The notes: a model not told the origin generated them from the sequence alone. Counted from the first letter of the stretch, positions 28,548 to 37,997 are shown. The stretch is 64,000 nt of DNA from Mesorhizobium sp. J428 (GCF_024699925.1 NZ_JAJOMX010000001.1:1774001-1838000); one strand, 5' to 3'. A program made the numbers and translations.

Positions 28548-29093
28548 TCACACCGCAGTGCTGAGGATCTGGACGGTAATCGAGTCCGGACCGAACTCGC
28601 CCTCTCCGGAAATCCCGAGCTGCTCCTGCAGGCGGGCGCGGGCGCGGCTCACCCGGCTCTTGATCGTGCCCACCGCGCAGCCGCAGATCTCCGCCGCCTC
28701 CTCGTAAGAGAACCCCGAGGCGCCGATCAGGATGATCGCCTCTCGCTGGTCCTCCGGCAGCATTTCGAGCGCGCCGCGGAAATCCTCCAGGTCGAGCGCG
28801 CCCTGCTGGCTCGGATGCACCGCGAGGCGGCCGGTCATGATCCCGTCGGAATCCTGCACCTCGCGGCCGCGCTTGCGCATCTGCGAATAGAACTCGTTGC
28901 GCAGGATGGTGAAGAGCCACGCCTTGAGGTTGGTTCCCGGCTGGAAGCTTTCGTGCTTGTCCCAGGCCTTTACCAGTGTTTCCTGCACCAGATCGTCCGC
29001 CCGGTCTGTGTTGTGCGTCAGCGACACCGCGAAGGCACGCAGGTTGGGGATCGATGCAAGCAGTCCGGACTTGAAGTCCGCTGACACAGCCAT
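28548..29093 (-). CDS. ecfG: General stress response sigma factor EcfG
   Basis: ECF-type sigma factor of about 181 residues. Region 2 (SLTHNTDRADDLVQETLVKA, FQPGTNLKAWLFTILRN) and region 4 (EDQREAIILIGASGFSYEEA, CAVGTIKSRVSRARARL) are clear. It directs transcription from GGAAC-N16/17-GTT promoters and is held by NepR. ATG 29093 has GGAG 8 bases upstream; an alternative GTG at 29102 overlaps the nepR stop (GTGA). It forms nepR-ecfG, divergent from phyR. Confidence 0.92.
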   Translation of the reverse strand: MAVSADFKSGLLASIPNLRAFAVSLTHNTDRADDLVQETLVKAWDKHESFQPGTNLKAWLFTILRNEFYSQMRKRGREVQDSDGIMTGRLAVHPSQQGALDLEDFRGALEMLPEDQREAIILIGASGFSYEEAAEICGCAVGTIKSRVSRARARLQEQLGISGEGEFGPDSITVQILSTAV

Positions 29094-29098
29094 CGGGC

Positions 29099-29293
29099 TC
29101 ACTCCGACTTTCCGGCAGTTTCTGCCTTGTCGAGTTGCTGCAGCAGCTGTGCGAACCGGTCGGGAACCTCTTCCGACACGAGACCGTCATAATACTGACG
29201 CAGCTTGCGTCCGATTTCGGAATTGGTGCCGAGGACGTCCGCGCTCCCAAGCAGGCCCGTCTGCCGCTCGGAGGTGTTTTTCTTGTTGGTCAT
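29099..29293 (-). CDS. nepR: Anti-sigma factor NepR
   Basis: A 64-residue protein with the NepR core: SEIGRKLRQYYDGLVSEEVP then DRFAQLLQQLDKAE, two helices that wrap EcfG and are captured by phosphorylated PhyR. A short basic N-terminus (MTNKKNTSERQ) is disordered. ATG 29293 is used; longer versions to 29455 run through the promoter. It lies directly upstream of ecfG and divergent from phyR, the classical arrangement. Confidence 0.9.
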   Translation of the reverse strand: MTNKKNTSERQTGLLGSADVLGTNSEIGRKLRQYYDGLVSEEVPDRFAQLLQQLDKAETAGKSE

Positions 29294-29388
29294 TCCTTGA
29301 ACTCGCCCTTTGTCTTTACCGGCAGCGCCCACCGTCCCTGATGGCGTATGCCGGCATTGCGGCCCGCCGACAGCAATGTCCGGGCTGA

Positions 29389-29413
29389 AATGCACCGACG
29401 CGAAAAAAGTTCC
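29389..29413 (-). promoter_or_regulatory. Weak EcfG-type promoter of nepR-ecfG
   Basis: Minus-strand GGAAC (29413-29409), 17 bases, then ATT instead of GTT (29391-29389), about 95 bp before nepR. It mirrors the phyR promoter: the two -35 elements form a palindrome, AAAAAAGTTCC and GGAACTTTTTT separated by 7 bases. The -10 mismatch suggests weaker autoregulation. Confidence 0.5.
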
Positions 29414-29420
29414 CTCGCCC

Positions 29421-29445
29421 GGAACTTTTTTTGCCGACGCCCGTT
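29421..29445 (+). promoter_or_regulatory. EcfG-type promoter of phyR
   Basis: GGAAC (29421-29425), 17-base spacer, GTT (29443-29445; cGTTT). ATG of phyR is 61 bp downstream. Exact consensus, implying positive feedback on phyR. Confidence 0.85.
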
Positions 29446-29506
29446 TAAGCGACACATGCGCCCCTATTCTTTGCGGCGCAGCTCGTCATTGAGGGAGACG
29501 TCATAA

Positions 29507-30301
29507 ATGAGCCTTTCTGCAAGCATCGCCCCGCATCTGCCGTTCCTGCGCCGCTTCGCGCGCGCCGTGTCCGGTTCGCAGTCGAGCGGCGATGCCCATG
29601 TCGCCGCCGCGCTGGAGGCGATCATTGCCGATGTAAGCATTTTCCCGAAAGCCTCCAGCGACCGGGTCGCGCTCTACAAGGTGTTTGCCAAGCTGTTTTC
29701 CTCCGTTGCATCCCACATGCCGGCCGAGCAGCCGGCCCAGGCCTGGGAACGGCGTGCCGCCGCCAATCTCGGCTCGCTTGCGCCGCTGCCGCGTCAGGCC
29801 TTCGTGCTTGTAGCCGTCGAAGGCTTCAGCGACGAACAGGCGGCCGAGATTCTCGACGTGAGCGAGGAAGAGTTCACCGACCTGATCGCCGAGGCCTCGC
29901 GCGAGATTTCGAAGCAGGTAGCGACCGACATCCTCATCATCGAGGACGAGCCGCTGATCGCCATGGACATCGAGGAGATGGTGGAAAGCCTCGGCCACCG
30001 CGTCGTGGGCACCGCGCGCACCCACAAGGAGGCCGTCGGCCTCTTCCAGAAGACGCAGCCCAAGATGGTGCTCGCCGACATCCAGCTCGCCGATGGCAGC
30101 TCGGGCATCGACGCCGTCAACGAGATCCTGTCCTCGACCGCCGTGCCGGTGATCTTCATCACCGCCTTTCCCGAGCGGCTGTTGACCGGTGAGCGTCCGG
30201 AGCCGGCTTTCCTGGTCACCAAGCCGTTCAACCCGGAGATGGTGAAGGCCCTGATCAGCCAGGCCTTGTTCTTCGACCGCCAGGCGAAAGCCGCTGCGTG
30301 A
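29507..30301 (+). CDS. phyR: General stress response regulator PhyR (sigma-like domain plus receiver)
   Basis: A 264-residue anti-anti-sigma factor. The N-terminal sigma-like domain (1-130; RFARAVSGSQSSGDAHVAAA, PLPRQAFVLVAVEGFSDEQA) mimics EcfG and captures NepR once the C-terminal receiver (138-255; IIEDEPLIAMD, D191 in VLADIQLADG, K239 in LVTKPF) is phosphorylated. The unusual domain order, output before receiver, is diagnostic. Preceded by an EcfG promoter and divergent from nepR-ecfG. Confidence 0.96.
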   Translation: MSLSASIAPHLPFLRRFARAVSGSQSSGDAHVAAALEAIIADVSIFPKASSDRVALYKVFAKLFSSVASHMPAEQPAQAWERRAAANLGSLAPLPRQAFVLVAVEGFSDEQAAEILDVSEEEFTDLIAEASREISKQVATDILIIEDEPLIAMDIEEMVESLGHRVVGTARTHKEAVGLFQKTQPKMVLADIQLADGSSGIDAVNEILSSTAVPVIFITAFPERLLTGERPEPAFLVTKPFNPEMVKALISQALFFDRQAKAAA

Positions 30302-30302
30302 C

Positions 30303-30327
30303 GGAACAAAACGCGCGGTCGCGCGTT
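30303..30327 (+). promoter_or_regulatory. EcfG-type promoter of DUF1328 gene, overlapping a hairpin
   Basis: GGAAC (30303-30307), 17-base spacer, GTT (30325-30327), starting two bases after the phyR stop and 97 bp before the DUF1328 ATG. The spacer holds the palindrome AACGCGCG-GT-CGCGCGTT, followed by GTTTT, which also looks like a phyR terminator. Confidence 0.75.
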
Positions 30328-30423
30328 GTTTTATCGTCGCCGGGCTGATCGGCCACAATTTTGCCAGAACACGGGAGATGCGCTCCCGTGGAGCCATCGG
30401 CCTGCAGATTTCAGGAGAGTAGG

Positions 30424-30591
30424 ATGCTGTACTGGACCGTCGTTTTCCTCGTCGTCGCCATCATCGCTGGTGCGTTGGGCTTTGGGGGGATCGCGGGGGC
30501 ATCTGCGGGCGTCGCGCAGATCCTGTTCTTTGTCTTCCTTGCATTCCTTGCGATCTCGCTCATCGCCGGCTTGGTGCGCCGCGCGAGCTAG
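30424..30591 (+). CDS. DUF1328 (YtjA-like) small membrane protein
   Basis: A 55-residue protein that is nearly all membrane: [32 protein letters not shown], then a second helix [20 protein letters not shown] precedes ATG 30424. Length and the LYW..VFLVVA..AG.LGF.GIAG pattern match DUF1328. Such genes are frequent members of alphaproteobacterial stress regulons; molecular function unknown. Confidence 0.88.
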   Translation: MLYWTVVFLVVAIIAGALGFGGIAGASAGVAQILFFVFLAFLAISLIAGLVRRAS

Positions 30592-30746
30592 GGCGCGACT
30601 ACCGCAAGGCGACCCGTTCCGGGAGCCAATAAATCCCCCTCAGCGGCTTCCCGGAGCCGAAGCCGGATCGCGGGCCCTCGGGGTCGCGGTCCGGCGGCTT
30701 TTTGGCTGTCTCTCGAGCGCACACGCCGTTCCAGCGGCGGAGCCAG

Positions 30747-30771
30747 GGAACTTTGCGCGCGGTGAACAGTT
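30747..30771 (+). promoter_or_regulatory. EcfG-type promoter of PAS-HWE kinase gene
   Basis: GGAAC (30747-30751), 17-base spacer, GTT (30769-30771), 33 bp before ATG 30804. Exact consensus. Confidence 0.8.
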
Positions 30772-30803
30772 TTCCCAGACGGAACCAGCAGGGCGGCGGC
30801 ACA

Positions 30804-31814
30804 ATGAGTGAAGCGGGGAAGAGCGGGCGTTCATCGCCGACTTCGCACGCCCCTCCCAATCAAGCCGACCAGGCGAGCCTCATCCGCGCACTCGCCAACG
30901 CCAATGTCGCGATCCTCGCGCAGGACACCTCGCTTGCCTATCTCTGGAGCGAGAACGCACCCGCCAAGTGGGGAGCGGGCAAGCTTGCCGGCCGCAGGGA
31001 CGCCGACATCTTCTCCGACGCGGTCGCCGAGGAGCTGACCGGCCTCAAGAGGGAGGTGCTGGCCGGAAGCGAGCGGCGCCACACCGAGATCGGAGTCTCC
31101 GGCCCGGAGGGGCTGAGCTGGTTCGAGATATGGCTCGATCCACTGAGGAATAATGAGGGCACCGTGGTCGGCGTGGTGACGACCGCGACGGAAATCACCG
31201 AGCAGCGGCAGCGCGAGCAGACACTGCGCATCCTTTTGCGGGAAGTAAGCCACCGCTCGAAGAACCTGCTCGCCATCATCCAGAGCATCGCGGCACAGAC
31301 CGGCCGCTATACCGATACCATCGAGCAGTTTCTGACCCGCTTCCGCGGGCGGCTGCAGTCGCTCTCGTCCTCGCAGGACCTCGTGACCTCGTCCAACTGG
31401 CGCGGGGCTGACCTTCTGCAGCTCGTGGCCGGCCAGGTCGCGCGCTATTGCGCCGAGCCGTCGCGCAATCTGGTGGTCACCGGCGAGAATCCGTATCTCA
31501 ACCCGAACGCAGCGCTTCATGTCGGGCTGGCATTGCACGAGCTCGCCGTCAACTCGGTAAGCTACGGCGCGCTTTCCTCGCCCGAAGGCCGGGTGAAGAT
31601 CGAGGTGCGCCTCCTGCCGGACGGAGAGATGGAGCTTCTCTGGAGCGAGCCGCTCAGCCGGCCCGACGCCGGCCTGGAGCGTAAGCGCTTCGGCACAGTG
31701 GCGCTGGAGCGGGTGGTGCCCTCCTCGCTCAACAGTACAGCCAGCCTGTCGACGGGCGCAGGCCAGCTCGTCTACCGGCTGGTGCTCCCGGCCGACAGTT
31801 TCCACCTCGACTAG
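30804..31814 (+). CDS. PAS-domain HWE/HisKA_2-family sensor histidine kinase
   Basis: A soluble 336-residue kinase. A PAS domain spans about 25-135 (ALANANVAILAQDTSLAYLW to VVGVVTTATEITEQ), then the dimerisation helix LLREVSHRSKNLLAIIQSIA with H150, and an HWE-type ATPase domain (LHVGLALHELAVNSVSYGAL). Kinases of this class phosphorylate PhyR; its place after phyR and its EcfG promoter make it a strong PhyK candidate. No membrane segment, so it should sense a cytoplasmic signal. The ribosome site is weak. Confidence 0.9.
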   Translation: MSEAGKSGRSSPTSHAPPNQADQASLIRALANANVAILAQDTSLAYLWSENAPAKWGAGKLAGRRDADIFSDAVAEELTGLKREVLAGSERRHTEIGVSGPEGLSWFEIWLDPLRNNEGTVVGVVTTATEITEQRQREQTLRILLREVSHRSKNLLAIIQSIAAQTGRYTDTIEQFLTRFRGRLQSLSSSQDLVTSSNWRGADLLQLVAGQVARYCAEPSRNLVVTGENPYLNPNAALHVGLALHELAVNSVSYGALSSPEGRVKIEVRLLPDGEMELLWSEPLSRPDAGLERKRFGTVALERVVPSSLNSTASLSTGAGQLVYRLVLPADSFHLD

Positions 31815-31877
31815 AATGTGAGCCGACATCTTAATCGCGCCTCAACCAGAATGTGCGATGGTTCGCTTCGGGAATCG

Positions 31878-31902
31878 GGAACCGGCTGGGGAGGAGGCCG
31901 TT
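31878..31902 (+). promoter_or_regulatory. EcfG-type promoter of small membrane protein gene
   Basis: GGAAC (31878-31882), 17-base spacer, GTT (31900-31902), 34 bp before GTG 31937. Exact consensus. Confidence 0.75.
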
Positions 31903-31936
31903 TACGCTGGCGAATTCGGTTCGAGAGGAGCAGGGC

Positions 31937-32107
31937 GTGAACACGAGGATACACCATCTGGAGGATGCCGCGCGTCTCGCGATGGGTAGCTTCCTCGTCG
32001 AGGAACGTCCGCCGGTCTCCAGGGCGCCCTATGCGGTGCGCCGTGTCGCGATCATAGCGGCCGCCGCCGCGGTCGCCGCCATTCTTGCGCTTGCCTACCT
32101 GGCATAG
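31937..32107 (+). CDS. Small single-pass membrane protein, likely EcfG-controlled
   Basis: A 56-residue protein read from GTG 31937, which has GGAG 6 bases upstream. Soluble N-terminus NTRIHHLEDAARLAMGSFLV, then one C-terminal helix RRVAIIAAAAAVAAILALAY. No family recognised. The EcfG promoter just upstream is the main support for it being a gene. Confidence 0.65.
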   Translation: MNTRIHHLEDAARLAMGSFLVEERPPVSRAPYAVRRVAIIAAAAAVAAILALAYLA

Positions 32108-32171
32108 CGCCTGCTTGCCGGGGAAGGACCAATGGCCCTCGAACCGGACTCTTCGCAATTCCGCCAGAAAT

Positions 32172-32197
32172 GGAACCAAATAAAACGGAAGAACGTT
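32172..32197 (+). promoter_or_regulatory. Near-consensus EcfG-like site (18-bp spacer)
   Basis: GGAAC (32172-32176), 18-base spacer, GTT (32195-32197) inside GTTCC, so the site is also an inverted repeat. The spacer is one base too long for the usual consensus. Confidence 0.35.
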
Positions 32198-32219
32198 CCA
32201 GGGCCGAAAGGATTCGGCC

Positions 32220-32531
32220 ATGGAACACATTGCTGCGCTGTTGCTGATCGTCGGGTGTTCGCAGGATATGAAGCAGTGCGAGGAACTGCCGTCGCCGGTC
32301 ACCGTCTACGAGACGTCGGTGGAATGCGATACGGAGCTGCCGGCAGTCCTCGGGCGGCTCGAACATCTGCGGCCGCGGGTGATGGGAACCTGTGTATTCG
32401 TTGATCCGGCCCTCGAGGAGGGAGACGCCGAACTGGTTTGGGACGTGACTCCCGACGGCGCCTTGCGCGCCTCGGTCGAGGCCGTCTCCATGAACGTGGC
32501 ATCCGTGAAGGGGAAGACCCTTCACGAATGA
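32220..32531 (+). CDS. Conserved-looking small protein, unknown function
   Basis: A 103-residue protein beginning MEHIAALLLIVGCSQDMKQC. The hydrophobic start is short and could be a weak signal peptide; five cysteines are present (GCSQDMKQC, VECDTE, GTCVFVD), suggesting an exported disulfide protein. About 22 bp upstream lies GGAAC-N18-GTT, one base longer than the EcfG consensus. I do not recognise the family. Confidence 0.65.
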   Translation: MEHIAALLLIVGCSQDMKQCEELPSPVTVYETSVECDTELPAVLGRLEHLRPRVMGTCVFVDPALEEGDAELVWDVTPDGALRASVEAVSMNVASVKGKTLHE

Positions 32532-32684
32532 TCAACCGAGATTGGATCGGGGCGAGGCGAAACTGAACTGTTACGTTTCAATGCATATTCCTCCCGGTCT
32601 AGATATTCCGGCAGTCCGCCGGATTTTTGCTCGCATCGCGTGTAGGAAACATTCGGGCGGGTCGTTTCTGAAGGAGAGAGCGCA

Positions 32685-32948
32685 ATGAAGAAGATCATCA
32701 TCGCCCTAGTGGCGGCAGGGGCGATCGCCGGCTGCACCACGGCCGAGCAGGATGCGGCCGGCGGCGCCGTTGTCGGCGCGGCTGTCGGCGGCCTCGCGAC
32801 AGGCCGCGCCGGAGGCGCGCTGGCAGGTGCTGTCATTGGTGGCGCGGCAGGCGTTCTGCTGGGCCAGGCCACACGCCGCGGCGAGTGCCGTTACCGCGAC
32901 CGTCGCGGCCGCATCTACATCGCCGCCTGCCCGGCCGGCTACTACTGA
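32685..32948 (+). CDS. Glycine-zipper small lipoprotein
   Basis: An 87-residue protein with a lipoprotein signal peptide (MKKIIIALVAAGAIAGCTTA, lipobox AIAGC with lipidated Cys16). It is followed by a glycine-zipper segment (GGAVVGAAVGGLATGRAGGA, LAGAVIGGAAGVLLGQ) and a basic cysteine-bearing tail (GECRYRDRRGRIYIAACPAG). AAGGAGAG precedes ATG 32685. Such proteins insert in the outer membrane or periplasmic face; precise role unknown. Confidence 0.85.
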   Translation: MKKIIIALVAAGAIAGCTTAEQDAAGGAVVGAAVGGLATGRAGGALAGAVIGGAAGVLLGQATRRGECRYRDRRGRIYIAACPAGYY

Positions 32949-33008
32949 TCTGCGACGCAGAAGCGAAGGGGCCGCGGCAGCGCGGCCCCTTCTCCATGTA
33001 CGGGCGCC

Positions 33009-34624
33009 TCAGCGCTTGAGCGGGATGAAGATCTCGATGTCGATCCCGTCGTCGGGATAGCTTCGTTCGATCGAGCCGCCGAGCTCACGCCGATGTTGGC
33101 GTCGATCAGCCGCGTGCCGAAGCCCTTGCGCTCGGGCGGCTCCACCTTGCCACCGCCGCGCTCGCGCCAGAACAGGCGCAAACCGTCCCTTGTCAGGCTC
33201 CACGTCACCGCCACTGTGCCCTTGCCGGTGCCGGCCGCGCCGTATTTGAGCGCGTTGGTGGCCAGCTCGTGGAACGTCAGGCCGAGCGCCTGGGTGGTCG
33301 CCTCGTCGATCTCGACCTGCGGGCCAGTCAGCCGGTCGGCATCCATGCCGTTGCCCAGCACCTGCTCCACCTCGGTAAGCAGGAGTTCGCGCAGGTCCGC
33401 CTTTTGCCAGCGCGAGCGGGTCAGCATGTCCTGCGAGGCCGACATCGCCTGCAGGCGCGCGCTGAACGAGGCGGAAAATTCGTCGACCGTCTTCGCACCC
33501 GACGCCGTCTGGCGGGCGATCGCAAGCACGCGGGCGAGCGAGTTCTTGATCCGGTGCTTCATCTCCTGCAGCAGCAGATCCTTCTCCTGCAGCGCCTTCT
33601 CGCCCGCCTCGTTGAGCGCGCGCACCGCATCGAAGGCCTTCTCGCCGGAGCGCACGACATAGGCGAGCGCGGTGGCAAGCGCCAGGCCAAAGAGGCCGAG
33701 CGCAATGGCGGCCGTGCGCGAGGACGGCCAGACGAAGGCGGATGTCGGCTCGAACCGGAGCAGCCATTTGCGGCCGGCAAACTCGATCTGCCGGCTTGTC
33801 CGGAATGTGCCCATCGAGCGGTCCGGGGGAGTCTGGGACCGGTAGATCAGCGTCTCAGTCTTGGGCTCGCCCTCATAGACTTCGATTGCGAGCGGCAGGA
33901 GCGGGGTTTTTGCCAGCGCCACGCTGAACAGTTCTCCAGCGCGGAACGGGGCATAGACGAAGCCGGCGGTGGCAGCGGCGCGCTGCCCAACGCTTGCCGT
34001 GTCAGGCACGCCGAGAACGAGCGGGAGGTAGACCAGGAAGCCGGCCTGCTTCGAACTCCCCTCGTCCTGAATGAGCGAGACAGGCCCCGTCACGCGCGCC
34101 TCGCCAGTTTCCATCGCCCGTGTCATCGCCGCGCGGCGCTTCGGCTCGCTCATCATGTCGAATCCGAGCACCTTACGATTGCCTTCGTCCAGCGGTTCCA
34201 GAAGGGTCACGATTGCGCGCTGGCCGCCGCCCTCTAGGGGCCAGACCTGCATCTCTCTGCCGTAGTTGCGGGCGAGATCATCCTCTGCCGCCCGTTCGGC
34301 CCCTCCGCGCAGAAGCCGCACGTAGCCAAGCCCCCGAATACCTGCATAGCGGTCCTTGATGTCGAGAGCTGAAACGAACGATCGAAGTGCATCGCGACTG
34401 ACGGAGCCGTTTCCCGTCTTGTAAAGGGCGAGTGTCGCCCTGAGCAGCGACAGATGCAGCTCGAGCCGCGTCTCGATGCGGCTGACTGCGTCGTCGGCCG
34501 TGCCTTCGAACTTGATGTGCGCCGCATCGGTCGCCGCGACATAGGCATAGCCTGCCATGGCGAGGCTTGCAGTCGCGACCGACACGAACACGACCGCCGG
34601 GAATATCCGTTTCACTCGCTCCAC
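33009..34624 (-). CDS. CHASE-domain HWE/HisKA_2-family sensor histidine kinase (single-base frameshift)
   Basis: Membrane kinase of about 538 residues after correction. TM1 about 8-30; periplasmic CHASE domain about 45-290 ([33 protein letters not shown]); TM2 about 303-323; phosphoacceptor helix [20 protein letters not shown] with H357; HWE-type ATPase ([19 protein letters not shown]). Near 33086-33091 one base is missing, so the ending [20 protein letters not shown] is in another frame. GTG 34624 is the probable start, with a weak ribosome site. A second candidate PhyR kinase, sensing outside signals. Confidence 0.85.
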
Positions 34625-34722
34625 CAGAATCCCGCAAATCGCGGACGACTCTTATCGGATGGATCACGCAATGCAATCGGTGGCCCGCCGCCCAGAACGG
34701 ACGCAACGTTAGCCCAGACCGG

Positions 34723-35521
<799 letters not shown>

Positions 35522-35531
35522 CGTCGTTCTC

Positions 35532-36845
35532 CTAGATCCGCTTGCGATAGAGGGTGTCGAGCCAGACGGCGAGCACCAGCACCGCGCCAACGACGATATT
35601 CTGCAATGGCGTGTCGATGCCGAGCAGCACCATGCCCGACTGCAGCGACTGCATCAGCAGCGCGCCGAGCATCGCGCCCGCGATGGTGCCGGCGCCGCCG
35701 GCGAGCGAAGTGCCGCCGATGACGGCGGCGGCGATGGTGAGCAGCTCGTCGAGCGTGCCCTGCGCATTGGTCGCCGCGTTGAGGCGCGCGGTCGAGATCG
35801 CCGACGCGATCGCCACCAGCGCGCCCATCAGCATGAAGATCTTCAGCGTCACCCAGCGGGTGTTGATGCCGGCGAGCTCGGCCGCCTCCGGATTGCCGCC
35901 GATCGCGAAGACGTAGCGGCCGAAGCGAGTGCGGGTGGCAAGGAAGGTCATCGCGATGCCGACGCCGATGGCGATGAGCACCGGAATGGCGATGCCGTGC
36001 GCGATGAAGGCGCCCTCCGGCACCGGCAGGCCCTGCGCCTCGTAGTAGCGGCGCACGATGCCGACCGGCCAGGGATAGGAATTGGCGATCCACACCGCGC
36101 CGAGGATCGCCCCGCAGGTGACGACGCCGAGGAAGACTTCCGCCCAGACCGGCCGCAGCGGAAACTTGAAGCGCTTGCGCTGCGTGCGGCCGTTGAGAAG
36201 CATCAGCACCACCGCGATGCAGGCCACGATCGCGACGATCCAGCTCCAGGTCGCGCCGATCGAGCCGTCCGGCCCGCCGCCCATCAGGCGGAAGGTGGCG
36301 TCCATCGGCGCCACCGTGCGGCCGCTGGTCACCCACCACGCCGCTCCGCGCCAGACGAGCAGGCCGCCGAGCGTGACGATGAAGGCCGGAACACCGAGAT
36401 AGGCGATGATATAGCCCTGGAACGCGCCGATCGCCGCGCCGACCACGAGGCCGGCGAGGAGCGAAATGATCCAGATCGACGGGTCGCCGAGCGAGAAGCC
36501 GAAGCTACGGACCAGGATCTCCGCCTGCAGCACGCCCATCACCATGCCGACGAAGCCGAGGATCGAGCCGACGGACAGGTCGATGTTGCGCGTGACGATG
36601 ACCAGCACCATGCCCGTCGCCATCACCGCGACGGAGGCCGACTGCACCGACAGGTTCCACAGGTTGCGCGGCGTGAGGAACAGGCCGCCGGAGAGGAAAT
36701 GCAGGCCAAGCCAGATGACGACCAGCGCCCCGACCATCCCGAGCATGCGTGTGTCGAGCTCCGTGGCCTTCAGGAAGCGCTCGACCGCGTTGAGTTCCGC
36801 GGCGCGTGCCCGGTCCGGAGCCGAATTCGAGGTAGCGTCGGTCAT
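35532..36845 (-). CDS. Sugar ABC transporter permease (XylH-like)
   Basis: Inner-membrane permease of 437 residues with about ten helices. Family landmarks are [20 protein letters not shown] and [20 protein letters not shown], and the C-terminal [17 protein letters not shown] and [21 protein letters not shown] loops, typical of XylH and relatives. ATG 36845 has GGGAGG upstream. It lies 10 bp before the ATPase start and 111 bp after the binding-protein gene. Confidence 0.93.
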   Translation of the reverse strand: MTDATSNSAPDRARAAELNAVERFLKATELDTRMLGMVGALVVIWLGLHFLSGGLFLTPRNLWNLSVQSASVAVMATGMVLVIVTRNIDLSVGSILGFVGMVMGVLQAEILVRSFGFSLGDPSIWIISLLAGLVVGAAIGAFQGYIIAYLGVPAFIVTLGGLLVWRGAAWWVTSGRTVAPMDATFRLMGGGPDGSIGATWSWIVAIVACIAVVLMLLNGRTQRKRFKFPLRPVWAEVFLGVVTCGAILGAVWIANSYPWPVGIVRRYYEAQGLPVPEGAFIAHGIAIPVLIAIGVGIAMTFLATRTRFGRYVFAIGGNPEAAELAGINTRWVTLKIFMLMGALVAIASAISTARLNAATNAQGTLDELLTIAAAVIGGTSLAGGAGTIAGAMLGALLMQSLQSGMVLLGIDTPLQNIVVGAVLVLAVWLDTLYRKRI

Positions 36846-36901
36846 GACAGTCCTCCCGTGCCGCAGTCTCAAGCTGCTTTTCGGCGTATCTACCTTAGTG
36901 A

Positions 36902-36932
36902 AACGCCGCGGTTTTCGTCAAACCGCGGCGTT
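36902..36932 (-). terminator. 13-bp-stem hairpin between binding-protein and permease genes
   Basis: Perfect inverted repeat AACGCCGCGGTTT (36902-36914) / AAACCGCGGCGTT (36920-36932) with a 5-base loop. In ABC operons such a stem protects the binding-protein message from 3' decay or attenuates downstream genes, giving more receptor than permease. Confidence 0.7.
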
Positions 36933-36956
36933 CCGATGAGCTGGCTTGCGCCGCGA

Positions 36957-37997
36957 TCAGTTGCAGGCCGCGACGGAACCCGCCGCCACGCCCTGGCAGA
37001 CCACATCCTTGGTCACCCAGCCGGCGTCGATAACGACGTTGAGGTTGTCCTTGGTGATCGCGATCGGGGTCAGGAAGACCGAGTTGGTCTCGTTGCCGCC
37101 CGGCGTCGTGAACTTCACGACGTTCGGGATGTCGGTCATCGCCTTGCCGTCGGCGAGCTGCGAGGCGATCTCGGCCGCGTTCTTGCCGAGCTCGCGCGCG
37201 TCCTTCCACACCGACACGGTCTGCGTGCCGAGCGCGACGCGGTTCAGCGCAGCGTGGTCGCCGTCCTGGCCGGACACCGGCACGGAGCCCGCGAGGCCCT
37301 GTGCGGCGAGCGCCGCGATCGCGCCGCCGGCCGTGCCGTCATTGGAGGCCACGACCGCGTCGACCTTGTTGTCGTTGGTTGTCAGGATCTGCTCCATGTT
37401 CTTCTGGGCGTTCGCCGGCAGCCAGCCGTCCGTATAGGCCTCGCCGACATTCTTCACCTTGCCGGAATCGATCGCTTCCTTCAGCACTTCCATCTGGCCG
37501 GAGAACAGGAAGTCGGCGTTCGGATCGGCCGACGAGCCCTTGATGAAGGCATAGTTGCCCTCAGGCTTGACCTTGAACACCTCGCGGGCCTGCAGGCGGC
37601 CCACTTCCTTGTTGTCGAAAGTCAGGTAGAAGACGTCCTTGTTCTCGATCAGACGATCATAGCCCACCACCGGAATGCCTTCCGACAGAGCCTTCTCGAC
37701 AGCCGGCCCGATGGCCGATGCGTCCTGCGACAGGATGATGAGCGCGTTCGCGCCCTGCGCGATCAGGGCTTCGACGTCGGTGAGCTGCTTGGCGGCGGAG
37801 GACTGCGCGTCGGCCGAGATGTATTTGTCGCCGGCGGCCTCGATCGCGGCCTTCATCGCGGCTTCGTCCGTCTTCCAGCGCTCTTCCTGGAAGTTGGACC
37901 ATGAAACGCCGATGATCTTGTCCTTCGCCTCTGCGACGGCGGCGAGCGACATCGACATGGCGACGCCCGCCAGCATGGCGGTTGCAAATTTCTTCAT
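36957..37997 (-). CDS. Sugar ABC transporter periplasmic binding protein (XylF-like)
   Basis: A 346-residue periplasmic receptor. Signal peptide [24 protein letters not shown]; mature part [20 protein letters not shown], with [20 protein letters not shown] and [20 protein letters not shown], the pattern of D-xylose-binding proteins. C-terminal cysteines ([15 protein letters not shown]) may form a disulfide. ATG 37997 has GGGAGG upstream. First gene of the transporter, divergent from a ROK regulator with a palindromic operator between. Xylose is likely but not proven. Confidence 0.9.
   Translation of the reverse strand: MKKFATAMLAGVAMSMSLAAVAEAKDKIIGVSWSNFQEERWKTDEAAMKAAIEAAGDKYISADAQSSAAKQLTDVEALIAQGANALIILSQDASAIGPAVEKALSEGIPVVGYDRLIENKDVFYLTFDNKEVGRLQAREVFKVKPEGNYAFIKGSSADPNADFLFSGQMEVLKEAIDSGKVKNVGEAYTDGWLPANAQKNMEQILTTNDNKVDAVVASNDGTAGGAIAALAAQGLAGSVPVSGQDGDHAALNRVALGTQTVSVWKDARELGKNAAEIASQLADGKAMTDIPNVVKFTTPGGNETNSVFLTPIAITKDNLNVVIDAGWVTKDVVCQGVAAGSVAACN

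Noticed and set aside
29403..29431. AAAAAAGTTCC/GGAACTTTTTT palindrome as a terminator
   Set aside because: It lies between divergent starts, not after a stop codon, and each arm is an EcfG -35 element with a matching -10 on the phyR side.
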